A stretch of DNA of 64,000 nt. Origin: Lutimonas saemankumensis. Its GTDB lineage: Bacteria; Bacteroidota; Bacteroidia; Flavobacteriales; Flavobacteriaceae. Under the pieces are notes generated by a model. The model was not told the DNA's origin and ran no database searches. It worked only from the letters and a program-made list of their open reading frames with translations. The position numbers and the translations under genes are program-made. Positions 1-7,655 of the stretch are shown piece by piece. The DNA lies in assembly GCF_020171465.1 (NCBI RefSeq), contig NZ_JAIUZR010000003.1:620001-684000 (forward strand), read 5' to 3'. How positions within the stretch are numbered: the first letter of the stretch is position 1; each line of letters starts with the position of its first letter.

Positions 1-314
1 ATAAAGAAGGCCAGTTCATACTCAAGAAGGTTGTTCCAGGAGATCAGTTATGGCTTCTGGACGAAAAAGGAGAGATGTTCAGATCGGTGGAATTTTCACG
101 ATTCCTTCAAAAGAAAATGAATTCAGGAGTAAAAAGATTTGTTCTTGTCATAGGAGGCCCTTATGGGTTCTCAGAAGCAGTTTACAATAAATCGACGGGC
201 AAGATATCCTTGTCAAAAATGACCTTTTCGCATCAAATGATTCGATTATTTGCTGTTGAACAATTGTACAGAGCTTTTAGTATTTTAAAAAATGAGCCGT
301 ATCATCACGAATGA
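1..314 (+). CDS. rlmH: RlmH, 23S rRNA pseudouridine-1915 methyltransferase (3' part, cut by window start)
   Basis: The frame is open from base 3 and continues upstream of the window, so only about the last 103 residues are visible. The family methylates pseudouridine 1915 of 23S rRNA in helix 69, using SAM and a SPOUT (knotted) fold. The visible part has the SPOUT signature: an LLDEKGE stretch, then VIGGPYGF (the SAM-binding knot loop), KISLSKMTFSHQ, and the near-invariant C-terminus RNEPYHH-like (here KNEPYHHE), which ends at the normal family terminus. An ATG at 75 is internal and is not the true start. A 40-base gap separates it from the DUF808 gene on the same strand, so co-transcription is possible. 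Confidence 0.93.
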   Translation, partial: KEGQFILKKVVPGDQLWLLDEKGEMFRSVEFSRFLQKKMNSGVKRFVLVIGGPYGFSEAVYNKSTGKISLSKMTFSHQMIRLFAVEQLYRAFSILKNEPYHHE

Positions 315-354
315 CAGAACCCATGAAATAATTAATGATTAAAGTCTTAGCCTT

Positions 355-1230
355 GTGACAGGATTTTTTGCAATTTTAGATGATATAGCTACATTGATGG
401 ACGATGTAGCTCTGATGGCAAAATTTGCCACAAAGAAAACTGCAGGTGTTTTGGGAGATGATTTGGCCGTTGGGGCTGAAAAAGCATCCAGCTTCAGGGC
501 TTCAAGGGAGTTACCGGTACTTTGGAAGATTACCAAAGGTTCCTTTCTCAATAAATTGATAATATTACCCTTTGCGTTCTTATTAAGTGCTTATGCCCCT
601 CAATTTATAGTTCCCATCCTCCTAATCGGCGGGGTCTATTTAAGTTTTGAGGGTGTAGAAAAGATCGTACATACGTTCTTTGATAAAAAGCACAACAAAA
701 AAGAAAAGGTTCAGTTTCAGACAGAAGAGGAATTGCTTGAAGTTGAAAAAGCAAAGATTAAGAATACCATTATAACAGACTTTATTTTATCCTTGGAGAT
801 CATCATGATCGCCCTGGGAACGGTAACGGAACAGCCACTACTCGAGCAGATCCTTGTCGTTTCCATAGTTGCGATTATAGCCACAATCGGGGTCTACGGT
901 ATTGTAGCTTTAATGGTGCGTATGGATGATACGGGAATGAAGTTGATCCATATGGCCAGGGGGAAAAGCCAATTCGTTAAATCCGTCTTCGTGATCATCG
1001 GAAAAGGATTGGTGTATTCACTTCCTAAACTAATCAAGTTACTGGCGGTCATTGGCACTATAGCCATGCTATTGGTAGGAGGAGGAATGTTTGTGCACAA
1101 CATCAAGGAGGTTCATGATTTTCTTCACGCCTTACCTATGATTGTTTCCGAACTTTTGGTGGGATTAGTAGTAGGTTTTATTGCCTATTTTCTTGTTGAG
1201 GGTTTTAAGAAATTAATAAAGCGGTGGTAA
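355..1230 (+). CDS. DUF808 (YedI-like) inner membrane protein
   Basis: A 291-residue polytopic membrane protein of the DUF808/YedI family, whose function is unknown. It starts with a GTG at 355. The N-terminus has the family's characteristic LDDIATLMDDVA stretch, followed by a basic and alanine-rich segment. Hydrophobic segments that could span the membrane lie around residues 64-95, 140-160, 165-190, 215-245 and 258-282, separated by a charged loop near residues 105-135. The start is supported because the LDDIATxxDDVA motif normally sits within the first 20 residues of the family. It probably sits in the inner membrane. No partner gene is evident apart from the upstream rlmH. Confidence 0.85.
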   Translation: MTGFFAILDDIATLMDDVALMAKFATKKTAGVLGDDLAVGAEKASSFRASRELPVLWKITKGSFLNKLIILPFAFLLSAYAPQFIVPILLIGGVYLSFEGVEKIVHTFFDKKHNKKEKVQFQTEEELLEVEKAKIKNTIITDFILSLEIIMIALGTVTEQPLLEQILVVSIVAIIATIGVYGIVALMVRMDDTGMKLIHMARGKSQFVKSVFVIIGKGLVYSLPKLIKLLAVIGTIAMLLVGGGMFVHNIKEVHDFLHALPMIVSELLVGLVVGFIAYFLVEGFKKLIKRW

Positions 1231-1321
1231 TGATATTTGCGGCCGGATTTATTGACTATCATGAACTTAATCCTGGTTTCTTTTCTGAAAATGGAGTTGT
1301 TCAGAGTTTAATAGGATTTCT

Positions 1322-1684
1322 TTAGTGTTTTAAAAATCCTCTTTTGGAACCTCTTTTGGCACTTGAGCCATGAACGCTGCCACCAGTCCAGGTTAAGCCA
1401 CTTTTTTGTTTCCTAAAGGAAGGGTATTCAGAATTCTGTAGAGGTTTTTTCTTATTGTTTTTATCAATTTTTCCTCCTTTGTTAAAAGTTTTGAATATGA
1501 TTTGTTTCTTTTTGTCATATCTTCTTCTTTCAGTTAAATAGAGGGGCAATGTCACTAAAAGTAAAATGCCTAACCCTATAATCAAAAAGAGATCTTTATG
1601 GGTCAAATCAATAAAGAGGCCAACGAAACGTATCGAAAGAAATGCCATGCTAAGTGTTGCTGAATAATAGATGGAACTCTTCAT
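1322..1684 (-). CDS. Small two-helix membrane protein with a glycine/serine/basic tail
   Basis: No function is recognised. The frame is open from 1777, but that start would overlap the end of the upstream HupE gene. The ATG at 1684 (MKSSIYYSA...) gives 120 residues with two hydrophobic segments (about residues 5-25 and 32-52), then a strongly basic stretch (RRRYDKKK) and a Lys/Asn-rich linker. The C-terminus carries the compact motif SGLTWTGGSVHG followed by a basic tail. I recall similar tails on small uncharacterised Bacteroidota proteins, but this is unverified. It is the last gene of the minus-strand run PPIase-HupE, 76 bases after HupE. The start is uncertain. Confidence 0.55.
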   Translation of the reverse strand: MKSSIYYSATLSMAFLSIRFVGLFIDLTHKDLFLIIGLGILLLVTLPLYLTERRRYDKKKQIIFKTFNKGGKIDKNNKKKPLQNSEYPSFRKQKSGLTWTGGSVHGSSAKRGSKRGFLKH

Positions 1685-1760
1685 GTCAAACGAATAAGAA
1701 GTTTCATTAATTCCATTAAAGTTAGTAAACAATAATTTATTGAACAAGAAGAAAAGAGGT

Positions 1761-2753
1761 TTAATCCCAGAAAGCAACGACGCGTTGTATCATCCAAAAA
1801 GCAGCCAGGGAACCTATGGCATAGGCAGGAATTTTTCTGCTGTATACCGGCCAGTTTTTGTAAAGAGATAATAGTTTAATCAACCCCAGGATAATTACTA
1901 CAAAGATAAGCTGACCCAGTTCCACCCCAATGTTGAAAAAAGCAAGTGCAAGTGGAATCTCATGTTGAGGAAGACCTATATCCGCCAACGCTCCGGCAAA
2001 GCCAAAACCATGGAGCAAACCAAAACTAAACGCAACGATCCAGGGTTTCCTGCTTGTAAGGGTTTGTTCTCCTTTAATGTTCTTTAATATTTCAAGAGCT
2101 AAAAAAACAATACTCAGTGCAATAACGGCTTCAACCGGAGCACCCGGAAAATTTACATAGCCCAGTGCCGCAAGTGACAGGGTAATACTGTGAGCAATTG
2201 TGAAAGCCGTAATGGTCTTTAGAATCTTCCATTTTCCTTTTGTGATCATGATCAAAGCAAGAACAAACAGCAAATGATCAATGCCAAGTAATATATGTTC
2301 CACCCCCAGAATCGTATACGTTTTAATGACATCATAAGCACTGGTTTGCCCCGGGATCAAACTACTGTTCTTATCAGCCTGGAGCAGCAGGGTTGCCTTT
2401 TCTCCATTGAGATAGGTAACCGTTACCAAAACATCAATCAGGGTTTTATCAAGACCTTTAATGTATAATTCTTTGCCTTGTAATGATTCATCAGAACGAA
2501 TTAAATAATAATAAATAACGGAACCAGGAATTTGATTTGGAGCTTTTAAGTTTTCAATGGAAAAAGAACTAGGGAAAACGGGCTGAATCTTGGGCACCGC
2601 ATCACCCATGCTGGGAACTTTCCAAAATACTTCATAAGAATCTTCAGCAACCTGAATAATCTGTAAATAAGCGGGCCTGATCTCATGGCAATATACTGAG
2701 GACATACTCAATGAAACTATGGAAACTGTAAGTATTAGAATGATCTTTTTCAT
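1761..2753 (-). CDS. HupE/UreJ-family membrane protein (probable divalent metal transporter)
   Basis: The 330-residue product starts with a signal peptide (residues 1-22). The predicted mature N-terminus, HEIRPAYLQI, is followed by an extracytoplasmic domain of about 120 residues. The membrane part begins near residue 150 and has the histidine-rich HupE/UreJ signatures HILLGIDHLLF, AHSITLSLA, HGFGFAGAL and FFNIGVELGQ. Related HupE/UreJ proteins move nickel or cobalt, and some are mainly periplasmic-domain variants of unknown specificity. No hydrogenase or urease genes lie nearby, so the substrate is open. The upstream PPIase gene ends 15 bases away, which implies one transcript. Confidence is high for the family and low for the metal. 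Confidence 0.85.
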   Translation of the reverse strand: MKKIILILTVSIVSLSMSSVYCHEIRPAYLQIIQVAEDSYEVFWKVPSMGDAVPKIQPVFPSSFSIENLKAPNQIPGSVIYYYLIRSDESLQGKELYIKGLDKTLIDVLVTVTYLNGEKATLLLQADKNSSLIPGQTSAYDVIKTYTILGVEHILLGIDHLLFVLALIMITKGKWKILKTITAFTIAHSITLSLAALGYVNFPGAPVEAVIALSIVFLALEILKNIKGEQTLTSRKPWIVAFSFGLLHGFGFAGALADIGLPQHEIPLALAFFNIGVELGQLIFVVIILGLIKLLSLYKNWPVYSRKIPAYAIGSLAAFWMIQRVVAFWD

Positions 2754-2768
2754 ACCTTTTAAAATTTA

Positions 2769-3635
2769 TTATTCTTTTAAATACTCAACAAAAGACTCAT
2801 CAAATTTTTCCGGATCGAGTTCATATTCTATATTATATTTTTTCTTTAATTCTTCAAAAATAAGCTGATCAAGTTTCTGTTGATTGCGGTATTCGAGATC
2901 TCTTACCAATTCATTTCTAATTGATTCAAATTCCGGTTTTTGCGGATCTGTTCTTTCAAGGATATAAACCAAATGATAACCAAATCCGGATTTTATCGGG
3001 CCCAGCCATTGTTCAACAGGTAATTCTTCAAGCTCTTCAGAGAATTCATTTCCAAGACGTCGCTGAACCTCAATTGCATCAGTCTCTTTAAAAAAGTAGG
3101 GGAAAGGCATGGAGTCCCCTTCATTAGAAATAGCGGTTGGATCAGTATTATGAATCGCGCCCATTAACTTTTGTGCGTCTTTCTTCGGATCGCTTCGATG
3201 ATCAGGACTAAAAATGATCTGATAAAAAGAATAAGAATAAGGGCTTAAATAATTATTGACATTTTCATTATAGAAATTCATTAATTCTTCTTCAGAAGGC
3301 TCAGATATGGTTGCCAGATCATTCGATAAAAACTGCATTTTTTGGGCTAACCTTCGTTTAATAATTTCATCATTATGGTCCAGATTCATTTTAAGCGCCT
3401 CCTGATAGAAAATTTCCTGTTTGATGTTCTGTTGAATCAAGCTTTTAAGTTCCTCATCCGAGGGTAGTCTCTTCCATTGCATTTCCCAGCTTGCAATGAT
3501 ATTATTCATATCAAAATCATCAATCACTATTGTGTCAGCGCTGTCATCTTCTTTGTTTACCAGTCCGTAAAGAGCGAATAAGGCTAGTCCAAATAACAGA
3601 AAATGGGCCAGGGGTTCTTTTAATATTTTTTTCAT
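2769..3635 (-). CDS. Membrane-anchored parvulin-type peptidylprolyl isomerase
   Basis: The 288-residue product has an uncleaved N-terminal anchor (EPLAHFLLFGLALFALYG, about residues 7-24), so the catalytic part should face the periplasm. Residues about 45-120 resemble the SurA N-domain, with the usual QNIKQEIFYQEALKM helix. Residues about 130-235 form a PpiC/rotamase domain, ending in the typical GPIKSGFGYHLVYI strand. The C-terminal helix is charged. Parvulins of this kind help exported proteins fold. The gene lies just upstream of HupE (15 bases) and downstream of three secreted DUF3604 genes, which suggests those could be its clients; this is inference. The EPLxHFLLFG anchor is a pattern I associate with proteobacterial relatives. 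Confidence 0.85.
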   Translation of the reverse strand: MKKILKEPLAHFLLFGLALFALYGLVNKEDDSADTIVIDDFDMNNIIASWEMQWKRLPSDEELKSLIQQNIKQEIFYQEALKMNLDHNDEIIKRRLAQKMQFLSNDLATISEPSEEELMNFYNENVNNYLSPYSYSFYQIIFSPDHRSDPKKDAQKLMGAIHNTDPTAISNEGDSMPFPYFFKETDAIEVQRRLGNEFSEELEELPVEQWLGPIKSGFGYHLVYILERTDPQKPEFESIRNELVRDLEYRNQQKLDQLIFEELKKKYNIEYELDPEKFDESFVEYLKE

Positions 3636-3784
3636 CTAGGCAATTTTATCAGCTTTAAAAATACTATTTAAATGACATTTCATAAAATCTAATCGCAAAT
3701 GTTTTGAAAGGTATTGATTTTGCTATTTTTTACAGATAACAATAGTATGTTAGTAAAAAATATTCTGCCCTACATGTTTAAACT

Positions 3785-5629
3785 TTATGGTTGATACCAA
3801 ATAGGACTTGACCATGCTCTTTCTACAATAGATTTCGGGATTGATTCCGGATACGAGACACCTTCCCTTAATTCGTCATAAAGGGTCCATCTGGCGGCAG
3901 GTAGCTGTAATACTCTCACATAGTAAAAAGCTCTTTCAGAGGCTTTAAATTGCGGATCCGTCCAAACTGTCATCAATTGTGAGCTTCCTTTTTCAGTATT
4001 AAATTCTCCTGTTTCCAGATTAACAGGGGCATCCACAGGGTCAACTGAGCCATCGGGTTTTATTTCTCTGTTGTCTGAAACGGCGACATTGAAAACCTTT
4101 TCCCTCATCTCACCATTATCCAACCATCCTTTGATGATTTGTATCCGATCAAGACCAGGACCCAATGGATCCTTCATGGCCCATACGATAAATTGTGGAC
4201 TGTCTTCTTTTGAGGGTGACAAATTACTCCCCATAGGTACTCCTTTTGCATATCCATCCTCAACATAGCTATCATCGTTATAGGATGATTTGAAGTTGTA
4301 ACCTCCAAAAAAACGTACTTTTATTCTCGGCCCACTGGTAGCAAATGTTTCTTTACTGTACAGGCCATCCCAAATAGATCCACGCGTGTTGGAATCAGCC
4401 CAAACTCCCGTGAGGGCACCAGGACTAATGTCATAAGCTGTTGCCCAGCCATCGATAACCTGTCTGGTTCTGTTCTCTGCGGTTTGATCAGCATAGCCAT
4501 GGCTTCCCACACCATAATTATCTTCCTCCACATTACCGGGGGTGCCGTTATGATTATCCGTACCTCCAACGAATCCATATTTAAATGGATTTACGCCAAG
4601 ATCCTCTTCATATTTAAGGCCTCTTTCCAGTCCATAACGTACATAATTTTTCTTTTCAAATTTTCTGCCGCTATAGTCTTGTATGGAATAGGCCATTTCA
4701 AAATCAGCAAATTCATCATTGGGCCAAAATTGGGGATGAACTTCAGAGTTTCCCTTGATCTGCATCATTTCGATCAGGGGTTCCATTTTTTGTCTTGTTT
4801 GGGCGTAAGAGAGGTCAATGGGATTTCCCTCAATATCAACTTCTGGAAACATCATCCCCTTGCTTCCATTAGAGTTGTGTGGTATGGCAAGCAATGAGGC
4901 TCCCGAATCCATTTGCAACTGCATCCATACCCAGAGTTTTTGAGGATCTCTGCTGTCATTTGCACTGAATGGAACCTTGGGGACTATAGTGTCTCTAAAT
5001 ATGATGTTTCGATGCAAGTTACCTGCATTTGGGGCCGAGGTCCATTCAAAAGCATGAAGTGTTGTAAAAACTCCAGGTTCGTTGTATTTTTCAGTGGCGT
5101 TAAAATTTTTACGCCAGCCCGAGATCGTTGAAGCTTCTCCCTGATAGAAGTCAGGATGAGAGGAGCCGCCTGTTCTTGCCGGAGTAATCACATATTTCAC
5201 AAAAAGCGCCATCGCATCTTCATAATTATCTGCATTACGCATTTGCTGAGCAACTGGGTCATCATAACCAGGAGTGCCTTCATTCATTAACGTATAGGTT
5301 TCTCCGAGATATTCAGCATGATCTGAAATTGCACAGAAATCCAAAGGCCGTTTAAGTCGGTGTGGACTACCATTCGCCATAACCTCTTCGCCTCTTGCAA
5401 ATCGGTATGCATCCTCAGGAGTTAGTCTGTTTCCTCCAATAAAAGCATCCATTGAGGAACTGGTGTGTACATGCGTTTCGCCAAAATAAGCATCTTTTAA
5501 TGGATTGATTTTAATTTGATCCTCGGTTTTGGACGTTTCAGAAATCTCGTTCATTTGTTTTTCCTGATTTCTTTTTTCACAACTGTAGAATACAAAAAAG
5601 ATGAAAATCAAGGGGAAGATAATTTTCAT
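3785..5629 (-). CDS. DUF3604 lipoprotein (copy 1 of 3), PHP-like metal-binding fold
   Basis: A 614-residue DUF3604 protein. The ATG at 5629 is preferred over an upstream one at 5695 because it directly gives a lipoprotein signal ending in VFYSC (Cys17). The PHP-like signatures are GETHVHTSSSMDA (His53, His55), SDHAEYLG (about 102-109) and, later, GGTDNHNG. All are consistent with a multi-metal hydrolase centre, but no reaction is established for the family. Other shared landmarks are PNDEFADFE, IQIIKGWLD and a C-terminal ERAWSSPIWYQP. This copy is the most divergent of the three. It is separated from copy 2 by a terminator-like hairpin (5676-5708), so it may have its own promoter. Confidence 0.87.
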   Translation of the reverse strand: MKIIFPLIFIFFVFYSCEKRNQEKQMNEISETSKTEDQIKINPLKDAYFGETHVHTSSSMDAFIGGNRLTPEDAYRFARGEEVMANGSPHRLKRPLDFCAISDHAEYLGETYTLMNEGTPGYDDPVAQQMRNADNYEDAMALFVKYVITPARTGGSSHPDFYQGEASTISGWRKNFNATEKYNEPGVFTTLHAFEWTSAPNAGNLHRNIIFRDTIVPKVPFSANDSRDPQKLWVWMQLQMDSGASLLAIPHNSNGSKGMMFPEVDIEGNPIDLSYAQTRQKMEPLIEMMQIKGNSEVHPQFWPNDEFADFEMAYSIQDYSGRKFEKKNYVRYGLERGLKYEEDLGVNPFKYGFVGGTDNHNGTPGNVEEDNYGVGSHGYADQTAENRTRQVIDGWATAYDISPGALTGVWADSNTRGSIWDGLYSKETFATSGPRIKVRFFGGYNFKSSYNDDSYVEDGYAKGVPMGSNLSPSKEDSPQFIVWAMKDPLGPGLDRIQIIKGWLDNGEMREKVFNVAVSDNREIKPDGSVDPVDAPVNLETGEFNTEKGSSQLMTVWTDPQFKASERAFYYVRVLQLPAARWTLYDELREGVSYPESIPKSIVERAWSSPIWYQP

Positions 5630-5675
5630 GACTGTTATTTTAAGATTTGTTAAGTAACGTGAGATGTTTAAAGAT

Positions 5676-5708
5676 AAAAAAAAGATCCTAATCAAATCAG
5701 GACCTTTT
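5676..5708 (-). terminator. Intrinsic terminator between DUF3604 copies 2 and 1 (possibly bidirectional)
   Basis: On the minus strand GGTCCT and AGGATC can pair (one G-U pair) around a 9-base loop, followed by a run of eight T (A's at 5676-5683). It lies just after the stop of the DUF3604 gene at 5733. The plus strand also has five T after the stem (5704-5708). Confidence 0.6.
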
Positions 5709-5732
5709 TATCATAAATAATAAAATATTCAT

Positions 5733-7646
5733 TTAAGGAGTGTACCAAATGGGTGAGGTATAAGCTCTTTCCGTTGTTGTCATCGGGGATTCCTTTGGCA
5801 TTTCAACCCCGAATCTCTTCGCGTCGTAAGCGGTCCATCTCGGGGTCGGGATTTCAATGACTCGTGCATAATAGAACGCTCTTTGCTTGGGGTCAAAGTC
5901 AGGATCCTTCCAAACTGAAATGAGTTCTGCTCTTCCGATGGTATTTGACCAGGTTGCATTAGCCACGTCAACTGTATTGCCCACATCCGGGATTTTACCG
6001 TTCTTATCCGCTTTTCTCATATCCATGTCGCTCCAAACCACATTGTAAACTTTTTCATGTGTTTTACCGGATTTATCCAGCCAGCCTTTGATGATTTGAA
6101 TTCTGTCCAGATTTCCTCCATAGGGGTCCTTTAAGGCCCCCACGAGGAAGGTTGGTACTTTTCCTTTAGGCGCTTTATATAAATCTCCTCCCATGGGAAC
6201 TCCTTTGGAGTAACCTGTTTCCGCTGGAAGTCTGTTCTTGGCGTCACTGCTGTCAAAGTCCCAGCCACCAAAAAACCTGACAAGTATTCTTGGCCCTGTT
6301 GTTGCGTATACCTCTTTTCTTGCCATGGCATCAAAAATAGCCTCCCTTGTGTTCTCAGTGGCCCATACCCCGGCATACCCTGAGGCAACCAGCTCCCAGT
6401 CGAAGATTTTATTTCCCTCGAATTCACCTACAATTCCAGTAGCACGATGTGCACTGGGTTCATTACCGGAATGTTTACCGAAAAAATTATCTTCTTCAGC
6501 TGTAGCGAGACTGGTATGGGAATCTGTTGATCCCACAACTCCAAACTTATAAGGATTCGTGCCAAATTTGGCTTCCATTTTTAATCCGTTCTTAAGGGCT
6601 TCCCTTGCATATTCGTACTGAAGCATATCATCCGTTTTTGCTACACTCAAATTGAGATTTCCCTTTTCCCAATTCTCGTAATCGGCAAATTCGTCATTAG
6701 GCGAAAGCAGCGGATGAGCCTCTCCATCTCCTTTGATCTGGGTAATTTCATAAAGTGGTTCCCATTTAATACGATCTTTCATGTAGTCTGCATCCAGTGG
6801 TTTTCCGGTGGCCGGATTGACCTCAACCGGAAACATGATTCCATTGCTCAAATTCCCGTTGTGAGCAAGGGCAAGTACATTTCCCTTGGTTTTTAATTCA
6901 TACTGTTCCATCCATTTCCAGAGGTCTTCCGGGTTAAAGCTCTCAGTTGTTGTATAAGGAAGCATTTGCCTTGCCAGATCTCCATTGTCACGATAAAGTA
7001 CATTTCGATGCAAGTTATTGCCATTTTCGGTAGAAGTCCACTCATAACCGATGATCGTTGTAAATCTTCCCGGATCATTGTATTTTTCTGCAGTTTTAAT
7101 ATATCGGTCCCAAACTGTTTGAGCGAAATCTTCATCGATCAGTACCTTGGGAATATTTCCAAGAGCAAAGCTGTTAATTACGTCCATCGTTGCCATTAAA
7201 GCTTCCTTACCTCCTTGATTGATTCTTTCGTGCCAGTCTTTTACTGTGGCATCTGACATTAAATTCGGATCTCCTTTGATAATTTCATTCATGGCTCCCA
7301 TTCCGTCTGAATGGTCGGCTACGACCAGCCAGTCAAGTGGCCGCGAGAGTTTTATTTTCTCGCCATGAGTTGCTGTTATTTCTTCTCCCCGGGCAAGACG
7401 ATAGGCTTCTTCTGGGCCCAATACGGTTCCAAAAGCTCTGGCATCTAACGAATTACTTGTGTGAAGGTGCGTGTCACCCCAAAAAACCTGTGTGGGAAAA
7501 TAGCGTCCTGCATAGGGTGAGTAACCTCTCTTTTGATGAATCTTTTCACCTTCTTTCATATCCATTGTCATTTCACCCACTTGCTGACCCATGACTAGAA
7601 ATGGTATAAATAACAGAGTTGTTGTTAAAAATTGATACTTATTCAT
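5733..7646 (-). CDS. DUF3604 secreted protein (copy 2 of 3)
   Basis: A 637-residue DUF3604 protein with a cleavable signal peptide (residues 1-20, cut near VMGQ-Q) and no lipobox cysteine, unlike its two neighbours, so it is probably a soluble periplasmic or exported form. The metal-site motifs are present: GDTHLHTSNSLDA (His60, His62), VVADHSDGMG and GSTDSHTS. It closely resembles copy 3 in motif order (WEPLYE..QIKGDGEAHP, SPNDEFADYENW, TTERAYTSPIWY), more than copy 1. It starts 9 bases after the stop of copy 3 (7656), so the two are almost certainly co-transcribed. The family has no assigned reaction that I can state. Confidence 0.87.
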   Translation of the reverse strand: MNKYQFLTTTLLFIPFLVMGQQVGEMTMDMKEGEKIHQKRGYSPYAGRYFPTQVFWGDTHLHTSNSLDARAFGTVLGPEEAYRLARGEEITATHGEKIKLSRPLDWLVVADHSDGMGAMNEIIKGDPNLMSDATVKDWHERINQGGKEALMATMDVINSFALGNIPKVLIDEDFAQTVWDRYIKTAEKYNDPGRFTTIIGYEWTSTENGNNLHRNVLYRDNGDLARQMLPYTTTESFNPEDLWKWMEQYELKTKGNVLALAHNGNLSNGIMFPVEVNPATGKPLDADYMKDRIKWEPLYEITQIKGDGEAHPLLSPNDEFADYENWEKGNLNLSVAKTDDMLQYEYAREALKNGLKMEAKFGTNPYKFGVVGSTDSHTSLATAEEDNFFGKHSGNEPSAHRATGIVGEFEGNKIFDWELVASGYAGVWATENTREAIFDAMARKEVYATTGPRILVRFFGGWDFDSSDAKNRLPAETGYSKGVPMGGDLYKAPKGKVPTFLVGALKDPYGGNLDRIQIIKGWLDKSGKTHEKVYNVVWSDMDMRKADKNGKIPDVGNTVDVANATWSNTIGRAELISVWKDPDFDPKQRAFYYARVIEIPTPRWTAYDAKRFGVEMPKESPMTTTERAYTSPIWYTP

Positions 7647-7655
7647 AATTCAGAT

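Noticed and set aside
1761-2753. HupE as part of a hydrogenase or urease cluster
   Set aside because: No hydrogenase, urease or accessory genes lie in the window; the name refers only to the membrane fold.
4484-4897. 137-codon frame on the plus strand inside DUF3604 copy 1
   Set aside because: It is antisense to a clear gene and has no signal peptide, domain or leader; reverse-strand frames of this size are expected in long ORFs.
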